DNA of 64,000 bases from Virgibacillus proomii (GTDB taxonomy: Bacteria; Bacillota; Bacilli; Bacillales; Amphibacillaceae), in contig NZ_FUFN01000007.1 in assembly GCF_900162615.1 (NCBI RefSeq), positions 2,901-66,900 of the forward strand, read 5' to 3'. The translations under genes were made by a program, and so were the position numbers. Positions 9,753-19,484 of this stretch are shown here, piece by piece. Under the pieces are notes generated by a model, which had not been told where the DNA came from, did not search any database, and saw nothing but the letters and a program-made list of their open reading frames with translations. Numbering within the stretch: position 1 is the stretch's first letter; each line of letters opens with the position of its first letter.

Positions 9753-10631
9753 TTATTTTGCTTGTTCTTTTAGATTAATTAACTCTTCTTCTGTAAAATG
9801 GTAAGTATGATTACAAAAATGACAGCTAGCCTCAGCTCCGTGATCTTCATCGATCATATTTTGAATTTCAGCTTCTCCTAATCCAATAATAGCTCGCTCT
9901 ACCCGTTCTTTTGAGCATCGACAACGGAATTCCAACGGGATAGACTCAAGCAGCTTCATCTCCTGGTCACCAAATAGGCGCTGTAATATTTGCTCAGGTT
10001 TATTTCCTTCACGAATTAATGCGGAAATAGCTGGGAAAGCTTGTATTTGTTCTTCTAACTGTTCGACTACCTCTTCACTTGCGTCTGGCATCAGTTGGAC
10101 AATAAACCCTCCAGCAGCTAAAATGCTATGATCAGGATTTACTAATACGCCTGCGCCAACAGCTGAAGGGATTTGTTCAGAATTCGAAAAATAATAAGTA
10201 AAGTCTTCGCTAATTTCCCCGGAAATAATCGGAACTTCCCCAGTAAAGAAGTCTCTTAATCCTAAATCCTTAATGACACTAATATTTCCTTCCGTACCGA
10301 CAGCCCTAGCCACATCCAACTTCCCTTGAGAATTTAGTTCAAAATCAACATGAGGATTCGTTACATAACCGCGAACTTGCCCGTTTGCATTCGCATCTGC
10401 AATAATTGCTCCAATTGGACCATTCCCAATTACTTTCGTTGTAATGGTGTCTTCCCCTTTTAGCATTGCTCCCATCATCGCTGTAATCGTAAGTGTTCTG
10501 CCTAGCGCAGCTGAAGCCGTTGCCCATGTGTCATGTCGCCTTCTCGCCTCTTCCACAGTATGGGTAGAGAGCGCAGCATACGCACGTACCTTGTCATCAT
10601 AAGCAGTTGCTTTTATTATAAAATCTTTCAT
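9753..10631 (-). CDS. hslO: Hsp33 redox-regulated chaperone
   Basis: Cytoplasmic holdase activated by oxidation. The 292-residue protein starts [19 protein letters not shown]. Its C-terminal zinc/redox switch is visible as CRC (in [11 protein letters not shown]) and CHFC (in [11 protein letters not shown]), the four cysteines of the family. It directly follows coaX (29 bp), so coaX-hslO is likely one transcript ending at the strong hairpin downstream. Confidence 0.97.
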   Translation of the reverse strand: MKDFIIKATAYDDKVRAYAALSTHTVEEARRRHDTWATASAALGRTLTITAMMGAMLKGEDTITTKVIGNGPIGAIIADANANGQVRGYVTNPHVDFELNSQGKLDVARAVGTEGNISVIKDLGLRDFFTGEVPIISGEISEDFTYYFSNSEQIPSAVGAGVLVNPDHSILAAGGFIVQLMPDASEEVVEQLEEQIQAFPAISALIREGNKPEQILQRLFGDQEMKLLESIPLEFRCRCSKERVERAIIGLGEAEIQNMIDEDHGAEASCHFCNHTYHFTEEELINLKEQAK

Positions 10632-10660
10632 GACTTGTTCTCCCTTCTGCCAGGAAAAAG

Positions 10661-11434
10661 CTATTCTGGTTTGTTTTTGTTATAAATATACCGTAATCCC
10701 TTTAAAGTTAAATAAGGATCTACAATAGCTATCATTTTTGATTCATCAGCAATTAATGGCGATAGTCCCCCTGTTGCTACAACAGTTGTCCTAACACCCA
10801 TTTCTTTCTCTATACGACGCACAATCCCGTCAACTTGCTCTACATAACCATATAGAGCACCAGCCTGCATTGCCTCTACAGTAGATGAGCCAATGACACT
10901 CGGTGGAACTTGAATTTCTATTTTCGGTAATTTAGAAGCATATTGATACAAGGCTTCCATCGCTATCTGCATTCCTGGGGCAATGACTCCGCCGTAATAT
11001 TCTTTTTGTTCACTAATGTAGCAATAGGTCGTCGCCGTCCCAAAGTCAATGATAATAAGCGGTGCACCATACTCCTCAATCGCTCCAACTGCATTCACAA
11101 TCCGGTCCGCCCCAATTTCTTTTGGGTTTGGATAACGCATTTTTAAAAAGGAATCTACTGCTTCCTTGCCAATGATCAATGGCTCTATTTGAAAATAGTT
11201 TTTACACATCTTTTCTAAAGCATACATAATAGGAGGTACTACGGAAGAAATAATTACTGCTGTAATTTCTGAAAAAGCAACACCTTTATGTGCAAATAAT
11301 GACTTAATTAGCATGCCAAATTCATCTTCTGTCTTATGACGGTCCGTTTTTATTCGCCATTGATGAATTAATTTATCATCAGCAAAAACACCCAGGACCG
11401 TATTCGTATTTCCAACATCTAATACAAATAACAT
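10661..11434 (-). CDS. coaX: Type III pantothenate kinase
   Basis: First step of coenzyme A synthesis, phosphorylating pantothenate. The 257-residue ASKHA-fold protein shows the phosphate loop [10 protein letters not shown] at residues 6-15, [18 protein letters not shown] and GGVIAPGM. The ATG at 11434 (MLFVLDVG) follows an AAGGAT-type site; an in-frame extension upstream lacks family similarity. It sits between ftsH and hslO as in B. subtilis, but an 850-bp space with decayed repeats separates it from ftsH. Confidence 0.95.
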   Translation of the reverse strand: MLFVLDVGNTNTVLGVFADDKLIHQWRIKTDRHKTEDEFGMLIKSLFAHKGVAFSEITAVIISSVVPPIMYALEKMCKNYFQIEPLIIGKEAVDSFLKMRYPNPKEIGADRIVNAVGAIEEYGAPLIIIDFGTATTYCYISEQKEYYGGVIAPGMQIAMEALYQYASKLPKIEIQVPPSVIGSSTVEAMQAGALYGYVEQVDGIVRRIEKEMGVRTTVVATGGLSPLIADESKMIAIVDPYLTLKGLRYIYNKNKPE

Positions 11435-11559
11435 AAAGATCCTTACCTTTCTTCTAAGAGAATGTTTAATATTTTGTCTAAATAATCCATTTATAATTTC
11501 TTCAAATATTAGCATGTACAAAATTTCAACGCGAAGTTAAGTCGACGCGAGTGGAATTT

Positions 11560-11840
11560 TAATAACGTATATAAGGCCCCATCATCTCTACTGCTTTTAT
11601 GGTTTGAAATTAAAAAGACGAAGTGATGTGATAACTGGCAACTAAATACCCGATTGGCTTGGGCGACAAACATCGCACGAAGAAAAAGTGTTCTTCTTTT
11701 CCAAGAACAAGAGAAGCTTTGACAACGATACATCGCTAGTTTTCTTAACGTCAAGAAAAACAGCGACACGGCACATCGAAGACGCTGCGATCTTACCTGA
11801 ACTGTGTTTTTTTAATCCTGTTTGAAACACGCATTTTAAA
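11560..11840 (-). repeat. Decayed structured repeat on the minus strand
   Basis: Read on the minus strand it contains CTTGTTCTTGGAAAAGAAGAACAC, CTTCGTGCGATGTTTGTCG and CCAATCGGGTATTTAGTTGCC, all recognisable pieces of cores and long elements elsewhere in the window. Hairpins are eroded and both ends are uncertain. One of few copies in this orientation in the left half. Confidence 0.45.
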
Positions 11841-12061
11841 ATAACACTTATTTTTTGCACTATTAATTTTACTTGGCTTTTAATATACCATATTTATAAA
11901 CACAGTTAAAAGCATGACAACTGAGTAATATATTACACATGTTTGATACGATCTCTTAAGCAATCAATTCGAAAAACTAGGGATCATAAGTTAGCTGTTA
12001 GTCAGCCCAATTTCGGTGCACCTTGTAGAAGAATAATGTACTTTCTTTTTCCCGTACTATA

Positions 12062-12231
12062 AGGGGATCATAACAAACAACGTGGTTTTCTTTTATGCCC
12101 AATTAATTGTACCGCAAGGGAATGATTTAACAGCCTCTGAACAGAGTAGAACATTTTACTTGCGATTGGATCCTCCACTTATCCTCTTGGGTTTCACCTC
12201 GTAGCAGGAAGGGCAGTTACATACGAAATAA
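12062..12231 (+). repeat. Structured repeat core, decayed 5' end
   Basis: Clear from GTACCGCAAGGG (12109) onward: CTGAACAGAGTAG, ACATTTTACTTGCGATTGGATCCTCCACTTATCCTC, TTTCACCTCGTAGCA and the end CAGTTACATACGAAATAAA. The arm resembles the subtype at 339 and 6280. The core start is degenerate. It ends next to the ftsH terminator. Confidence 0.6.
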
Positions 12232-12269
12232 AAAACACCCCCACCTTGCTCATCTCATTAAGGTGGGGG
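12231..12269 (-). terminator. Intrinsic terminator of ftsH
   Basis: Stem CCCCCACCTT (12238-12247) pairs with AAGGTGGGGG (12260-12269). A T-run follows on the minus strand (AAAAAA on plus at 12229-12235). It is 15 bp past the ftsH stop. Confidence 0.9.
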
Positions 12270-12284
12270 GAGATCCATTCCTTT

Positions 12285-14339
12285 TTATTTCTCCTCTTCA
12301 TCTTCTGCTGTCGGTTTATTATCCGTTCTGATTTCATGAGATGTTGGAGACGTTTTTATTTCATCAAATGAAGTAGATACATTACTATCTTTAGAAGGCT
12401 GCTCTGTTGTTTGTTCGTTTAACTTTTTGCTAGCTTTTTCTTTTGCTTCTTCATAAGATTCCGGTTCATCTTCTTTAGATTGAATATTCACCTTTACCTT
12501 ATCGTCGTCTTCTGGAGGTAATACTCCATCTTCAAAAAGCGACTTAAGCTGCTTAGCATCAAGCGTTTCTACTTCTAGTAAAGTTTGTGCAATTAACTCA
12601 AGCTTATCCTTATGCTCAGTAAGGATTTTTTTAGCTCGATCATAACAATAATTAATAAAGTTTTGCATTTCTTTATCAATCTCTCGAGCAATCGCTTCAC
12701 TATAGGTTTGTTCATTGCTGAGATCACGACCAAGAAAGACTTGTCCGCTACCACTAGTAAATTGTAATGGTCCAATTTTATCACTCATGCCATACTCTGT
12801 AATCATTTTTCGAGCAATGGCTGTTGCACGTTGAAAGTCATTATGTGCACCTGTACTTACTTCACCAAACATAATTTCCTCAGCTACACGACCACCTAAT
12901 AGCCCTGTTATCTTATCAAACAATTCAGGTTTGGTCATGAAATAACGATCTTCTCTTGGAAGCATGACAGCATAACCACCGGCCTGGCCACGAGGAACGA
13001 TCGTAACCTTATGCACCATGTCGGCATCATCTAAAACCATGCCAATAACGGTGTGACCACTTTCATGATGGGCGACAATATTACGCTCTTTTTCAGAAAT
13101 AACTCTGCTTTTCTTTGCAGGTCCAGCGATAACACGGTCAATTGCCTCATCAATATCTAACATTTCAATTTTAGTAGCATCTCTTCTTGCCGCTACTAAT
13201 GCAGCTTCGTTTAGTAAGTTTTCTAAATCTGCACCCGAAAATCCAGGTGTTCGCATAGCAATTGTTTTTAAATCTACATCGTCAGCTAACGGTTTATTTC
13301 TAGCATGTACTTTTAACACTTCTTGGCGTCCTTTTACATCTGGCCGGTCCACCATAATTTGACGATCAAAACGTCCTGGACGCAATAACGCCGGGTCTAA
13401 AATATCTGCACGGTTCGTTGCTGCAATGACGATAATACCTTCATTTGCACCAAAACCATCCATTTCCACCAGCAACTGGTTTAATGTTTGTTCCCGTTCA
13501 TCATGACCGCCACCAAGACCAGCTCCACGTTGTCTACCAACTGCATCAATCTCATCTATAAAAATAATACAAGGTGCGTTCTTTTTCGCATTTTCAAATA
13601 AATCGCGTACACGGGATGCACCAACACCAACGAACATCTCCACAAAATCAGAACCACTGATAGAGAAAAATGGTGTTCCTGCCTCGCCGGCTACAGCACG
13701 CGCTAATAACGTTTTACCAGTTCCAGGAGGTCCAACAAGCAACACTCCTTTTGGAATTCGCGCACCGAGTGAAGCAAATTTACGTGGATCTTTTAGAAAG
13801 TCAACCACTTCTACTAGTTCTTGCTTCTCTTCATCTGCACCAGCAACATCTTTAAAGCGTACTTTCTTTTTATCCTCGGTATACATCTTCGCCTTACTCT
13901 TACCGAAGTTCATCACACGGCCTCCGCCGCCGCCACCTTGGGCTTGACTAAGGATAAACAAGAAAAAGAGTCCGATAATCAGGAAAGGAATCATCGTTGT
14001 TAAAAGCGTTACCCACATACTAGGCTGTTCTTCTTCTTCTACCTTAAGTACACTTTGTTCATTTGCTTGCTTCGTAATCGAAGCAATAATCTCTGTATTA
14101 TCAGGAACTTGTGCAATAAAAGGCTTTTCATCATCATTTAAAGTTCCTTTATAACGAATAATGCCATTAGCAGGCTGCATCGTCATTTCTTTAATTTCGC
14201 CATTATTTAAAGCATCCATAAATTGCTTAACATTATATTGTTTTGCTTCTTCATTCGGCCCAGTGAATACTGAAATAACCGCGATAATTACAAAGAAAAT
14301 CAGTATCCAAAAGAACGCGTTCCGAAATATCCGGTTCAT
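12285..14339 (-). CDS. ftsH: Membrane-bound ATP-dependent zinc protease FtsH
   Basis: Hexameric AAA+ protease that degrades membrane and regulatory proteins and is needed for sporulation entry in B. subtilis. The 684-residue protein has two membrane segments (about residues 8-27 and 108-131), Walker A GPPGTGKT at 203-210, Walker [10 protein letters not shown] near 258-266, the second-region-of-homology [19 protein letters not shown], and the zinc site HESGH at 425-429. The C-terminal ~70 residues are acidic and low in complexity, as in Bacillus homologues. GGAGGT precedes the ATG. hpt lies 136 bp upstream. Confidence 0.98.
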   Translation of the reverse strand: MNRIFRNAFFWILIFFVIIAVISVFTGPNEEAKQYNVKQFMDALNNGEIKEMTMQPANGIIRYKGTLNDDEKPFIAQVPDNTEIIASITKQANEQSVLKVEEEEQPSMWVTLLTTMIPFLIIGLFFLFILSQAQGGGGGGRVMNFGKSKAKMYTEDKKKVRFKDVAGADEEKQELVEVVDFLKDPRKFASLGARIPKGVLLVGPPGTGKTLLARAVAGEAGTPFFSISGSDFVEMFVGVGASRVRDLFENAKKNAPCIIFIDEIDAVGRQRGAGLGGGHDEREQTLNQLLVEMDGFGANEGIIVIAATNRADILDPALLRPGRFDRQIMVDRPDVKGRQEVLKVHARNKPLADDVDLKTIAMRTPGFSGADLENLLNEAALVAARRDATKIEMLDIDEAIDRVIAGPAKKSRVISEKERNIVAHHESGHTVIGMVLDDADMVHKVTIVPRGQAGGYAVMLPREDRYFMTKPELFDKITGLLGGRVAEEIMFGEVSTGAHNDFQRATAIARKMITEYGMSDKIGPLQFTSGSGQVFLGRDLSNEQTYSEAIAREIDKEMQNFINYCYDRAKKILTEHKDKLELIAQTLLEVETLDAKQLKSLFEDGVLPPEDDDKVKVNIQSKEDEPESYEEAKEKASKKLNEQTTEQPSKDSNVSTSFDEIKTSPTSHEIRTDNKPTAEDEEEK

Positions 14340-14475
14340 TACTTACCTCCTCCCAAGCGGGGAAAAACTATATTAAATCGTACCATATAAAAAAGTTGCA
14401 ATACAACTAATTTACCTTAATAACTTCATTTACTTAAAAAAATTTAGTGTTAATTATTTGACTGTTATATTTGAC

Positions 14476-15018
14476 CTATGTTCCACCATACACTTCAGGC
14501 TTTAAAACGCCAATATATGGAAGGTTTCTGTACTTTTCCTGATAATCCAAACCATAGCCCACGACAAACTCATTTGGCACTTCAAAGCCAATAAGATCCG
14601 CTTTAATATCGGCTGTTCTTCCTGATGGCTTATCAAGTAGTGTAACTATTTTGATGGAATTTGCTTTTCGATACTTAAATAAATCAACTAAATAACGCAA
14701 TGTTAACCCACTATCGATAATATCCTCAATAATTAATAAATCCCGACCTTCTACTTTAGTATCAAGGTCTTTAACGATCTTCACCTCTCCAGAGGAGCGC
14801 ATTTCCTTGCCATAGCTGGACACATCCATAAAGTCCATTTCTAAATAAGTTTCTGTATAACGTAATACATCAGACATGAAGGGCATAGCACCTTTTAATA
14901 CTCCAATAGCCAGTGGGAACTTCCCCTCATACTCCTTCGTTAGCTGAGCTCCTAATTCTTTACATTTGTTTGCAATCTCCTCTTCTGATATTAACACTTC
15001 TTTAATATCATTATGCAT
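14476..15018 (-). CDS. hpt: Hypoxanthine-guanine phosphoribosyltransferase
   Basis: Purine salvage enzyme joining hypoxanthine or guanine to PRPP. The 180-residue protein has the PRPP-binding loop [17 protein letters not shown] and the flexible-loop region [16 protein letters not shown]. The ATG at 15018 (MHNDIKEVL) lies 8 bp after GGAGGAG and gives the usual length; the in-frame ATG at 15045 overlaps tilS and lacks a good site. It is immediately downstream of tilS, as in B. subtilis, where TilS and Hpt form a regulatory pair for ftsH. Confidence 0.96.
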   Translation of the reverse strand: MHNDIKEVLISEEEIANKCKELGAQLTKEYEGKFPLAIGVLKGAMPFMSDVLRYTETYLEMDFMDVSSYGKEMRSSGEVKIVKDLDTKVEGRDLLIIEDIIDSGLTLRYLVDLFKYRKANSIKIVTLLDKPSGRTADIKADLIGFEVPNEFVVGYGLDYQEKYRNLPYIGVLKPEVYGGT

Positions 15019-15032
15019 ATAATCTGCTCCTC

Positions 15033-16427
15033 CTACATGTTGCATTTTTCATAATATAGTTGTATTTGTGAGGTGCTGGTGGATCGTTTGGCAAGTGACG
15101 CTTTTCGTAATCCAACCAACCATAATATTTCCCCATGATCGTCGGTTATAATCGGCCAAATTGCTCGCTTTCTACGAGGTACTTTGGCATCAATAAAAAT
15201 ATCCTTTACCTTCTTGCTTCCGTTCAACCCTTTTAAATGCATTTTATCTCCATGTTTTCGGGTTCTTATATGTAATGGAAGTGCGACCTGGCTGGCATCA
15301 AAGCAGAAGCTGTCCTTTGTCTCTTCTGAGAAAGCATCTACGTATTTAGCTATAATAGCTGAACCATCAGGCAAAATGGTCTTTCCTGGAATTTTTATAT
15401 GCTTATGGAATGACGATGAACAATGAAGATCATCACAGAAGTGGCACCTTAACTGATTATAGGATTTTTCTACTTTTAAGCCAGCAGGGAAATCAATTTG
15501 TGCATTTCCAGTTTGTCGGTGTAATAATGCAAAAAATTGCTCTTCATGGACATACGATAAATCTTTTGGTAAATCAATATACAGATAGTTTAATATTAGA
15601 TGATAGGCTCGTCTTTGTAAAGCAAATGCATACGTTTTAAATTGATCAATTTCAAAAGATAATTCCTGTTTTTCTTGATCAAACTGGACTACTGAATGTA
15701 CCATGTTTTCTGCTTCTTCTGTTATATACGCCTGATCTATGGCTAATGTTTCACTAAGATGCTGAATGGTGGTATGTAAGTTACTATTTTTTTCTTTTAG
15801 TAAGGGAAGAATATGATGTCGCACATAATTTCTAGTATAGGTTGTTTCCTCATTTGAAGGATCAAGTCTCGGAGTAATATTATGGGCTTCACAATAATTC
15901 CAAATATCCTCCTTTGTTACGCAAAGAAACGGTCGTACAATTGAACCTCCTGCAAACGCTCGTTTTACGGGAATTCCTACCAAAGCTTGTGAATCGGCAG
16001 AGCGAGTGAGTCGCATCAACATCGTTTCTGCTTGATCATCGCCATGATGTCCCAAGGCTAGATAATTGGCACCCAGCTGTTCCATTTGTTGTTCAAAAAT
16101 AGCATAACGCAAGGTTCGTGCAGCAACTTGAGTTCCCTGTTTCTTTTCTTTTTTCCAACTAGGCACATCAACAGATTTACCGATAAATTCTACTTTCCAT
16201 TGTTTGCAAACATTTTCCACATAGCGCAAATCTCTCAATGATTCCTCTCCCCGCAGCTGATGATCAACACTTATGGCAACAACGCGAAAGTTCCATTCAT
16301 CCTTGAGCGAATGTAAATAATGCAGAAGAGCCATTGAATCTGGTCCACCAGAAACACCAACTAAAATGGTTGCGTCTTTTGTAAACAAGTTATGTTTCAA
16401 TATGAAATCTTTCACTATTGTTTTCAT
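15033..16427 (-). CDS. tilS: tRNA(Ile)-lysidine synthase
   Basis: Modifies the wobble C of tRNA-Ile(CAT) to lysidine, changing its identity from Met to Ile. The 464-residue protein has the ATP PP-loop SGGPDS at residues 26-31, the [14 protein letters not shown] motif, the central TilS domain and a C-terminal substrate-binding domain ([19 protein letters not shown]). The ATG at 16427 (MKTIVKDF) follows GGAG by 8 bp. The hpt start lies 14 bp past its stop, so the two are co-transcribed. Confidence 0.96.
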   Translation of the reverse strand: MKTIVKDFILKHNLFTKDATILVGVSGGPDSMALLHYLHSLKDEWNFRVVAISVDHQLRGEESLRDLRYVENVCKQWKVEFIGKSVDVPSWKKEKKQGTQVAARTLRYAIFEQQMEQLGANYLALGHHGDDQAETMLMRLTRSADSQALVGIPVKRAFAGGSIVRPFLCVTKEDIWNYCEAHNITPRLDPSNEETTYTRNYVRHHILPLLKEKNSNLHTTIQHLSETLAIDQAYITEEAENMVHSVVQFDQEKQELSFEIDQFKTYAFALQRRAYHLILNYLYIDLPKDLSYVHEEQFFALLHRQTGNAQIDFPAGLKVEKSYNQLRCHFCDDLHCSSSFHKHIKIPGKTILPDGSAIIAKYVDAFSEETKDSFCFDASQVALPLHIRTRKHGDKMHLKGLNGSKKVKDIFIDAKVPRRKRAIWPIITDDHGEILWLVGLRKASLAKRSTSTSQIQLYYEKCNM

Positions 16428-16566
16428 CTTTCCATCTCCACTAAACCAATCTAACAACAATTTGAAAAGTATGTAGACTTCTATGTTTTTTTAAAAGAAC
16501 TGGGTCAGTTAACATATTTCAAACACTTCTAACTTTTCCATAAAGGAGGATAAAATATAACAATCT

Positions 16567-16836
16567 TAGAAAATATTAGCTTGTTGCCAAGTCTTTATGA
16601 CGAAAGCTATTGTTTTTCTCTATACGATAAAGTGAAACTTCATTCAGCAAGGGTTTTCTCCTCTCCTACGGAATGTTAGTACCTCAAGGGTATGACCTAA
16701 AGGCCCTTGAACCAATCGGGTATTTAGGTGCCGTTTTCTACCACTTTGACCCTTTGTATCAACTCAGGTCTTGAAGTGGGAAACTTACGGCACCTTACAT
16801 GCGGGATAAAGCCTAGTTTTATACTTTCCTAAGTGT
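16567..16836 (+). repeat. Host module carrying a core
   Basis: Host module left part TAGAAAATATTAGC ... CTATACGATAAA, a core at 16630-16810, and right part GCCTAGTTTTATAC. Stem 1 is worn (CAGCAAGG ... CTCCTACGG). The inner hairpin CAAGGGTATGACC ... GGCCCTTG is intact. The long arm has AGGTGCCG/CGGCACCT and CCACTT/AAGTGG. It lies in the 675-bp space between yabT and tilS; the remainder of that space (16840-17100) shows nothing recognisable. Confidence 0.8.
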
Positions 16837-17102
16837 CAAAAAAGGGATTTTTCGCTTACCGGTTTTGCTTTAGATTTGATACCTAAAAAACGAGAAGAAG
16901 AAAAATTGCCTAACTGTGCCCACGTGTCAAACAATAAATTTACAAGTCGCATCAACTTCTATGTTAAAATACACCGGCTTATTTTTCATGTTAGACTTTT
17001 TAATTTCTGTTCAAGGATGACCCAGCTCTACCTAAATAATAATGCGCATCTGCTTTTCAGTTTTGTTAAAATTCCTTTAGTATTATCCTATCACAATCCT
17101 AC

Positions 17103-18041
17103 TTACTGAAAAAGTAAAGATATTACATAATAACTTACTGCCATAATGGAAATTCCCCCCGCTTCCAGTAACAGTGCGGGTTGCTTTACCGATTGACCTT
17201 GAGTCTTTTGTTGCTGACGTTTCCGCTGAGCCGTGTAAATGATTTGTACTAATTCTTTTTTCATTTGCGTGCTCGAACGATATTTTCCCATTATGGCATT
17301 TTTTAATAAAGAACGATACGGGATTAATGCTTTTGCTTCATCTATTTTACGAAATAGCATTTTTTGCGGGTGTGGACCTTTTGCAAATCTTTGTGGATAG
17401 TAAACATGGATAAAAATCATAGCAAATGCAAATAGGTCATAGCTTGGTTCTGCTTTTCTACTGCCTAACCCCCAATATCCTCGATCAAAAAATTCCGTAT
17501 ACTCTTTAATCGCTCTCCCCATTTGCGTCATTCCACCTACATCTACCCAGCGAATTTTCGGCGGGGAAGATACGACAAGGAGATTATCTGTTTTTAAATC
17601 ACCAAATACCCACCCGCTCTTATGCAAGTCTTCTAAAACATCTAAAAGCTGAATCATAAATATGCCAACCCACGCTTCTCCCCGACTTTGAATATACGAA
17701 ATTAATGATTCTCCTTGCAGGTACTCCATGACATAAAAAGAATACTTCGCCCCAGTTGGCGATGTCCAATCATCCACATCCAATAAAGAAGGTCCAAGTC
17801 GATTTCCTTGGACCTTTCCTAAAGACTGCAACACATTAACTTCAACTGTCATTGATGAACGGTTATCACTTATTTTTAAAGCCGCATGTTTCCCATTACT
17901 TTCACAAAGATATACGGCTCCAATTGCACCAGACCCAAGCTTGCTTTTTATTAAATATGTCTTTCCATGCCACTTTCCACGAATCTTAATTCCTGGCCGT
18001 ACATCATAATTATGCTTCTTCCAGCCCTGGTTCGTCTTCAT
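17103..18041 (-). CDS. yabT: YabT-type serine/threonine protein kinase
   Basis: A 312-residue kinase with a C-terminal membrane segment (about residues 292-311). The glycine loop is LGSGAIGAVYL, the catalytic lysine is in HAALKISD, the catalytic loop is GWVFGDLKTDNLLV (Phe instead of His in HRD) and the metal-binding motif is VDVGG. Those departures fit the YabT subfamily as I know it. In B. subtilis YabT is a sporulation-stage, DNA-stimulated kinase acting on RecA and AbrB. It overlaps the end of yabS by 32 bp and has AAGGAG before its ATG, so the two are translationally coupled. Confidence 0.92.
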   Translation of the reverse strand: MKTNQGWKKHNYDVRPGIKIRGKWHGKTYLIKSKLGSGAIGAVYLCESNGKHAALKISDNRSSMTVEVNVLQSLGKVQGNRLGPSLLDVDDWTSPTGAKYSFYVMEYLQGESLISYIQSRGEAWVGIFMIQLLDVLEDLHKSGWVFGDLKTDNLLVVSSPPKIRWVDVGGMTQMGRAIKEYTEFFDRGYWGLGSRKAEPSYDLFAFAMIFIHVYYPQRFAKGPHPQKMLFRKIDEAKALIPYRSLLKNAIMGKYRSSTQMKKELVQIIYTAQRKRQQQKTQGQSVKQPALLLEAGGISIMAVSYYVISLLFQ

Positions 18042-18750
18042 TTATAAAGCTCCTTCGTAAGCCCTTCTTGCTAAATTGGTACATTGATTCACGAATTGCC
18101 GGTCCGGTTGGGGTAACACCTCCGCTAGTCAGCTTCGGAAAAATGGATGATAACGTATCTAAAGCAGGCGACCAATCCAGAATTTTTTCCATGGTTTTTC
18201 GTTTGGCAGGAAAACGGCAAATAGCAAACCGATTGCGACCAATTCGAGCGTTTAAACTAATCGATAAATCAATTAACGCTTCTTTAACCGTGGGAAGCTT
18301 ATCATACATACTGGCACTCGTATCTACTAAAACAAGTACTTCCAAATCACAAGTTTCTCCCATGTCCTCTACAACTTCCATAATCTCGCCACGTTTTTCC
18401 GGCTCTACATCTTCCAACGTTTGACCTTTTCCTAAAATCTGTTGAAGCTCTTGATTAACAAATCCCTGCATTGTCTGTGTCATCGCCTGCTTGGTTACTG
18501 ATTGAACCGTTTGCGACAATGCTTGCTTATAAACAAGCTGACTCACACCTCCGCCTGACAGGGCAATATCCTCAACTTCTCTTAAACTATCCGTCTCTTC
18601 TAACTGATCATCTTCTAATATGCCAATTACATTTACGGTTATTCCTTGCTCATGCGCCAACGAGGCTGTTGCAACAGGATCTTCACCTTGATTGGAGCAC
18701 CCATCTGTAATAAGTAAAATTTGTCTTAAGGTTCCTTTTCTCAACTCCAT
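18010..18750 (-). CDS. yabS: YabS, von Willebrand factor A domain protein
   Basis: A 246-residue cytoplasmic protein with a VWA-like fold. LLITDGCSNQGEDP lies near the N-terminus, and a metal-ion-dependent adhesion motif DTSASM is at about residue 143, followed by a Thr-containing GGVTPTGPA. It is paired with the kinase yabT as in B. subtilis, where yabS is expressed during sporulation. The VWA domain probably binds a protein partner; the partner is unknown. No signal peptide is visible. Confidence 0.88.
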   Translation of the reverse strand: MELRKGTLRQILLITDGCSNQGEDPVATASLAHEQGITVNVIGILEDDQLEETDSLREVEDIALSGGGVSQLVYKQALSQTVQSVTKQAMTQTMQGFVNQELQQILGKGQTLEDVEPEKRGEIMEVVEDMGETCDLEVLVLVDTSASMYDKLPTVKEALIDLSISLNARIGRNRFAICRFPAKRKTMEKILDWSPALDTLSSIFPKLTSGGVTPTGPAIRESMYQFSKKGLRRSFINEDEPGLEEA

Positions 18751-18825
18751 CTACCTCCCAACTATTTCAGTACCATCATCACCATTTTTAACCATATCTA
18801 TACATGGTCTGAAAGTACGGTTAGG

Positions 18826-19320
18826 AGCAAACGCTTAAAGCGCTCAGGTAGCAACATGCAAACTGGAGAACTTCTAACGGAGTAAAGTGAAACTTCAGTC
18901 CGTGAAATGTTTTTTACACGGATTATTAGTACCTTAAAGGGATGACCTAAAGCCTCTTTTAACGAATCGGGGATTTAGGAGGCGTTCTTCTCATAAAGTT
19001 GCAAAATAATAAACAGATTATTGAAACGATTAGAAAAACTTGGCTTTTCGCCAAGTCTTTATGGCGAAAGCTATCGTTTTTCTTACTATAAAGCCTAAAA
19101 TTTTTTTATGTTTTTCTATAGTAGAAAAATACGCCTCCTTATATTCGGGATAAAGGAACATGCCATAAAAAAAGGGGTATGCGACACTTGGGCGGTAAGC
19201 CCGCTTTTAGTTGGTCTTCCTTTAGATTCGAACCGATGTTGACTTATCGTAAGAAGAAGTTCGAAGTTTGCTACAGCTTGAACGTTTAAGCTAGACGAAG
19301 CCACTTCTAAAAAATATCCA
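18826..19320 (+). repeat. Long-type structured repeat interrupted by a host module
   Basis: Left module (GCAAACGCTTAAAGCGCTC ... GCAAACTGGAGAACTTCTAACG), core from AAAGTGAAAC (about 18885), inner hairpin, and a long arm with AGGAGGCG at 18976 pairing with CGCCTCCT at 19131. This is a full replacement of the AGGTGCCG/CGGCACCT pair of other copies. The arm loop is split by an inserted empty host module (19030-19123). The right module runs from 19150 through TTTAGATTCGAACCGATG to about 19320. Confidence 0.75.
19030..19123 (+). mobile_element. Empty host module nested in a long repeat
   Basis: TTAGAAAAACTTGGCTTTTC ... GTTTTTCTTACTATAAA then GCCTAAAATTTTTTT ... TTTTTCTATAGTA, with no core between ACTATAAA and GCCTAAA. 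It interrupts the loop of the outer element's arm, which at 39325 reads straight through from TTTTTGAAATGAGAAAAATAC. Confidence 0.7.
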
Positions 19321-19484
19321 CAATGAAAAAATTTTCTTAAGCTACACAAAACTTACAGTGATCTCCTTTTTAGTTATATGGTAAAGCCTACTTTATATAC
19401 TGTCGAAACACCTCCATATCAAAGTATGATACATGTTAACGTAGAAGTAGAATTTTATTAGCTATTCGTAAAATAAATAAAATA

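Noticed and set aside
11509..11860. Overlapping minus-strand frames between ftsH and coaX
   Set aside because: They translate a decayed structured repeat; similar short frames appear in other copies (19116, 49338, 48903), so these are repeat artefacts.
17103..18041. YabT kinase lacks canonical HRD and DFG motifs (FGD and DVGG instead)
   Set aside because: As I recall, the B. subtilis YabT protein has the same FGD and VGG variants, so this is a subfamily trait and not a sign of inactivation.
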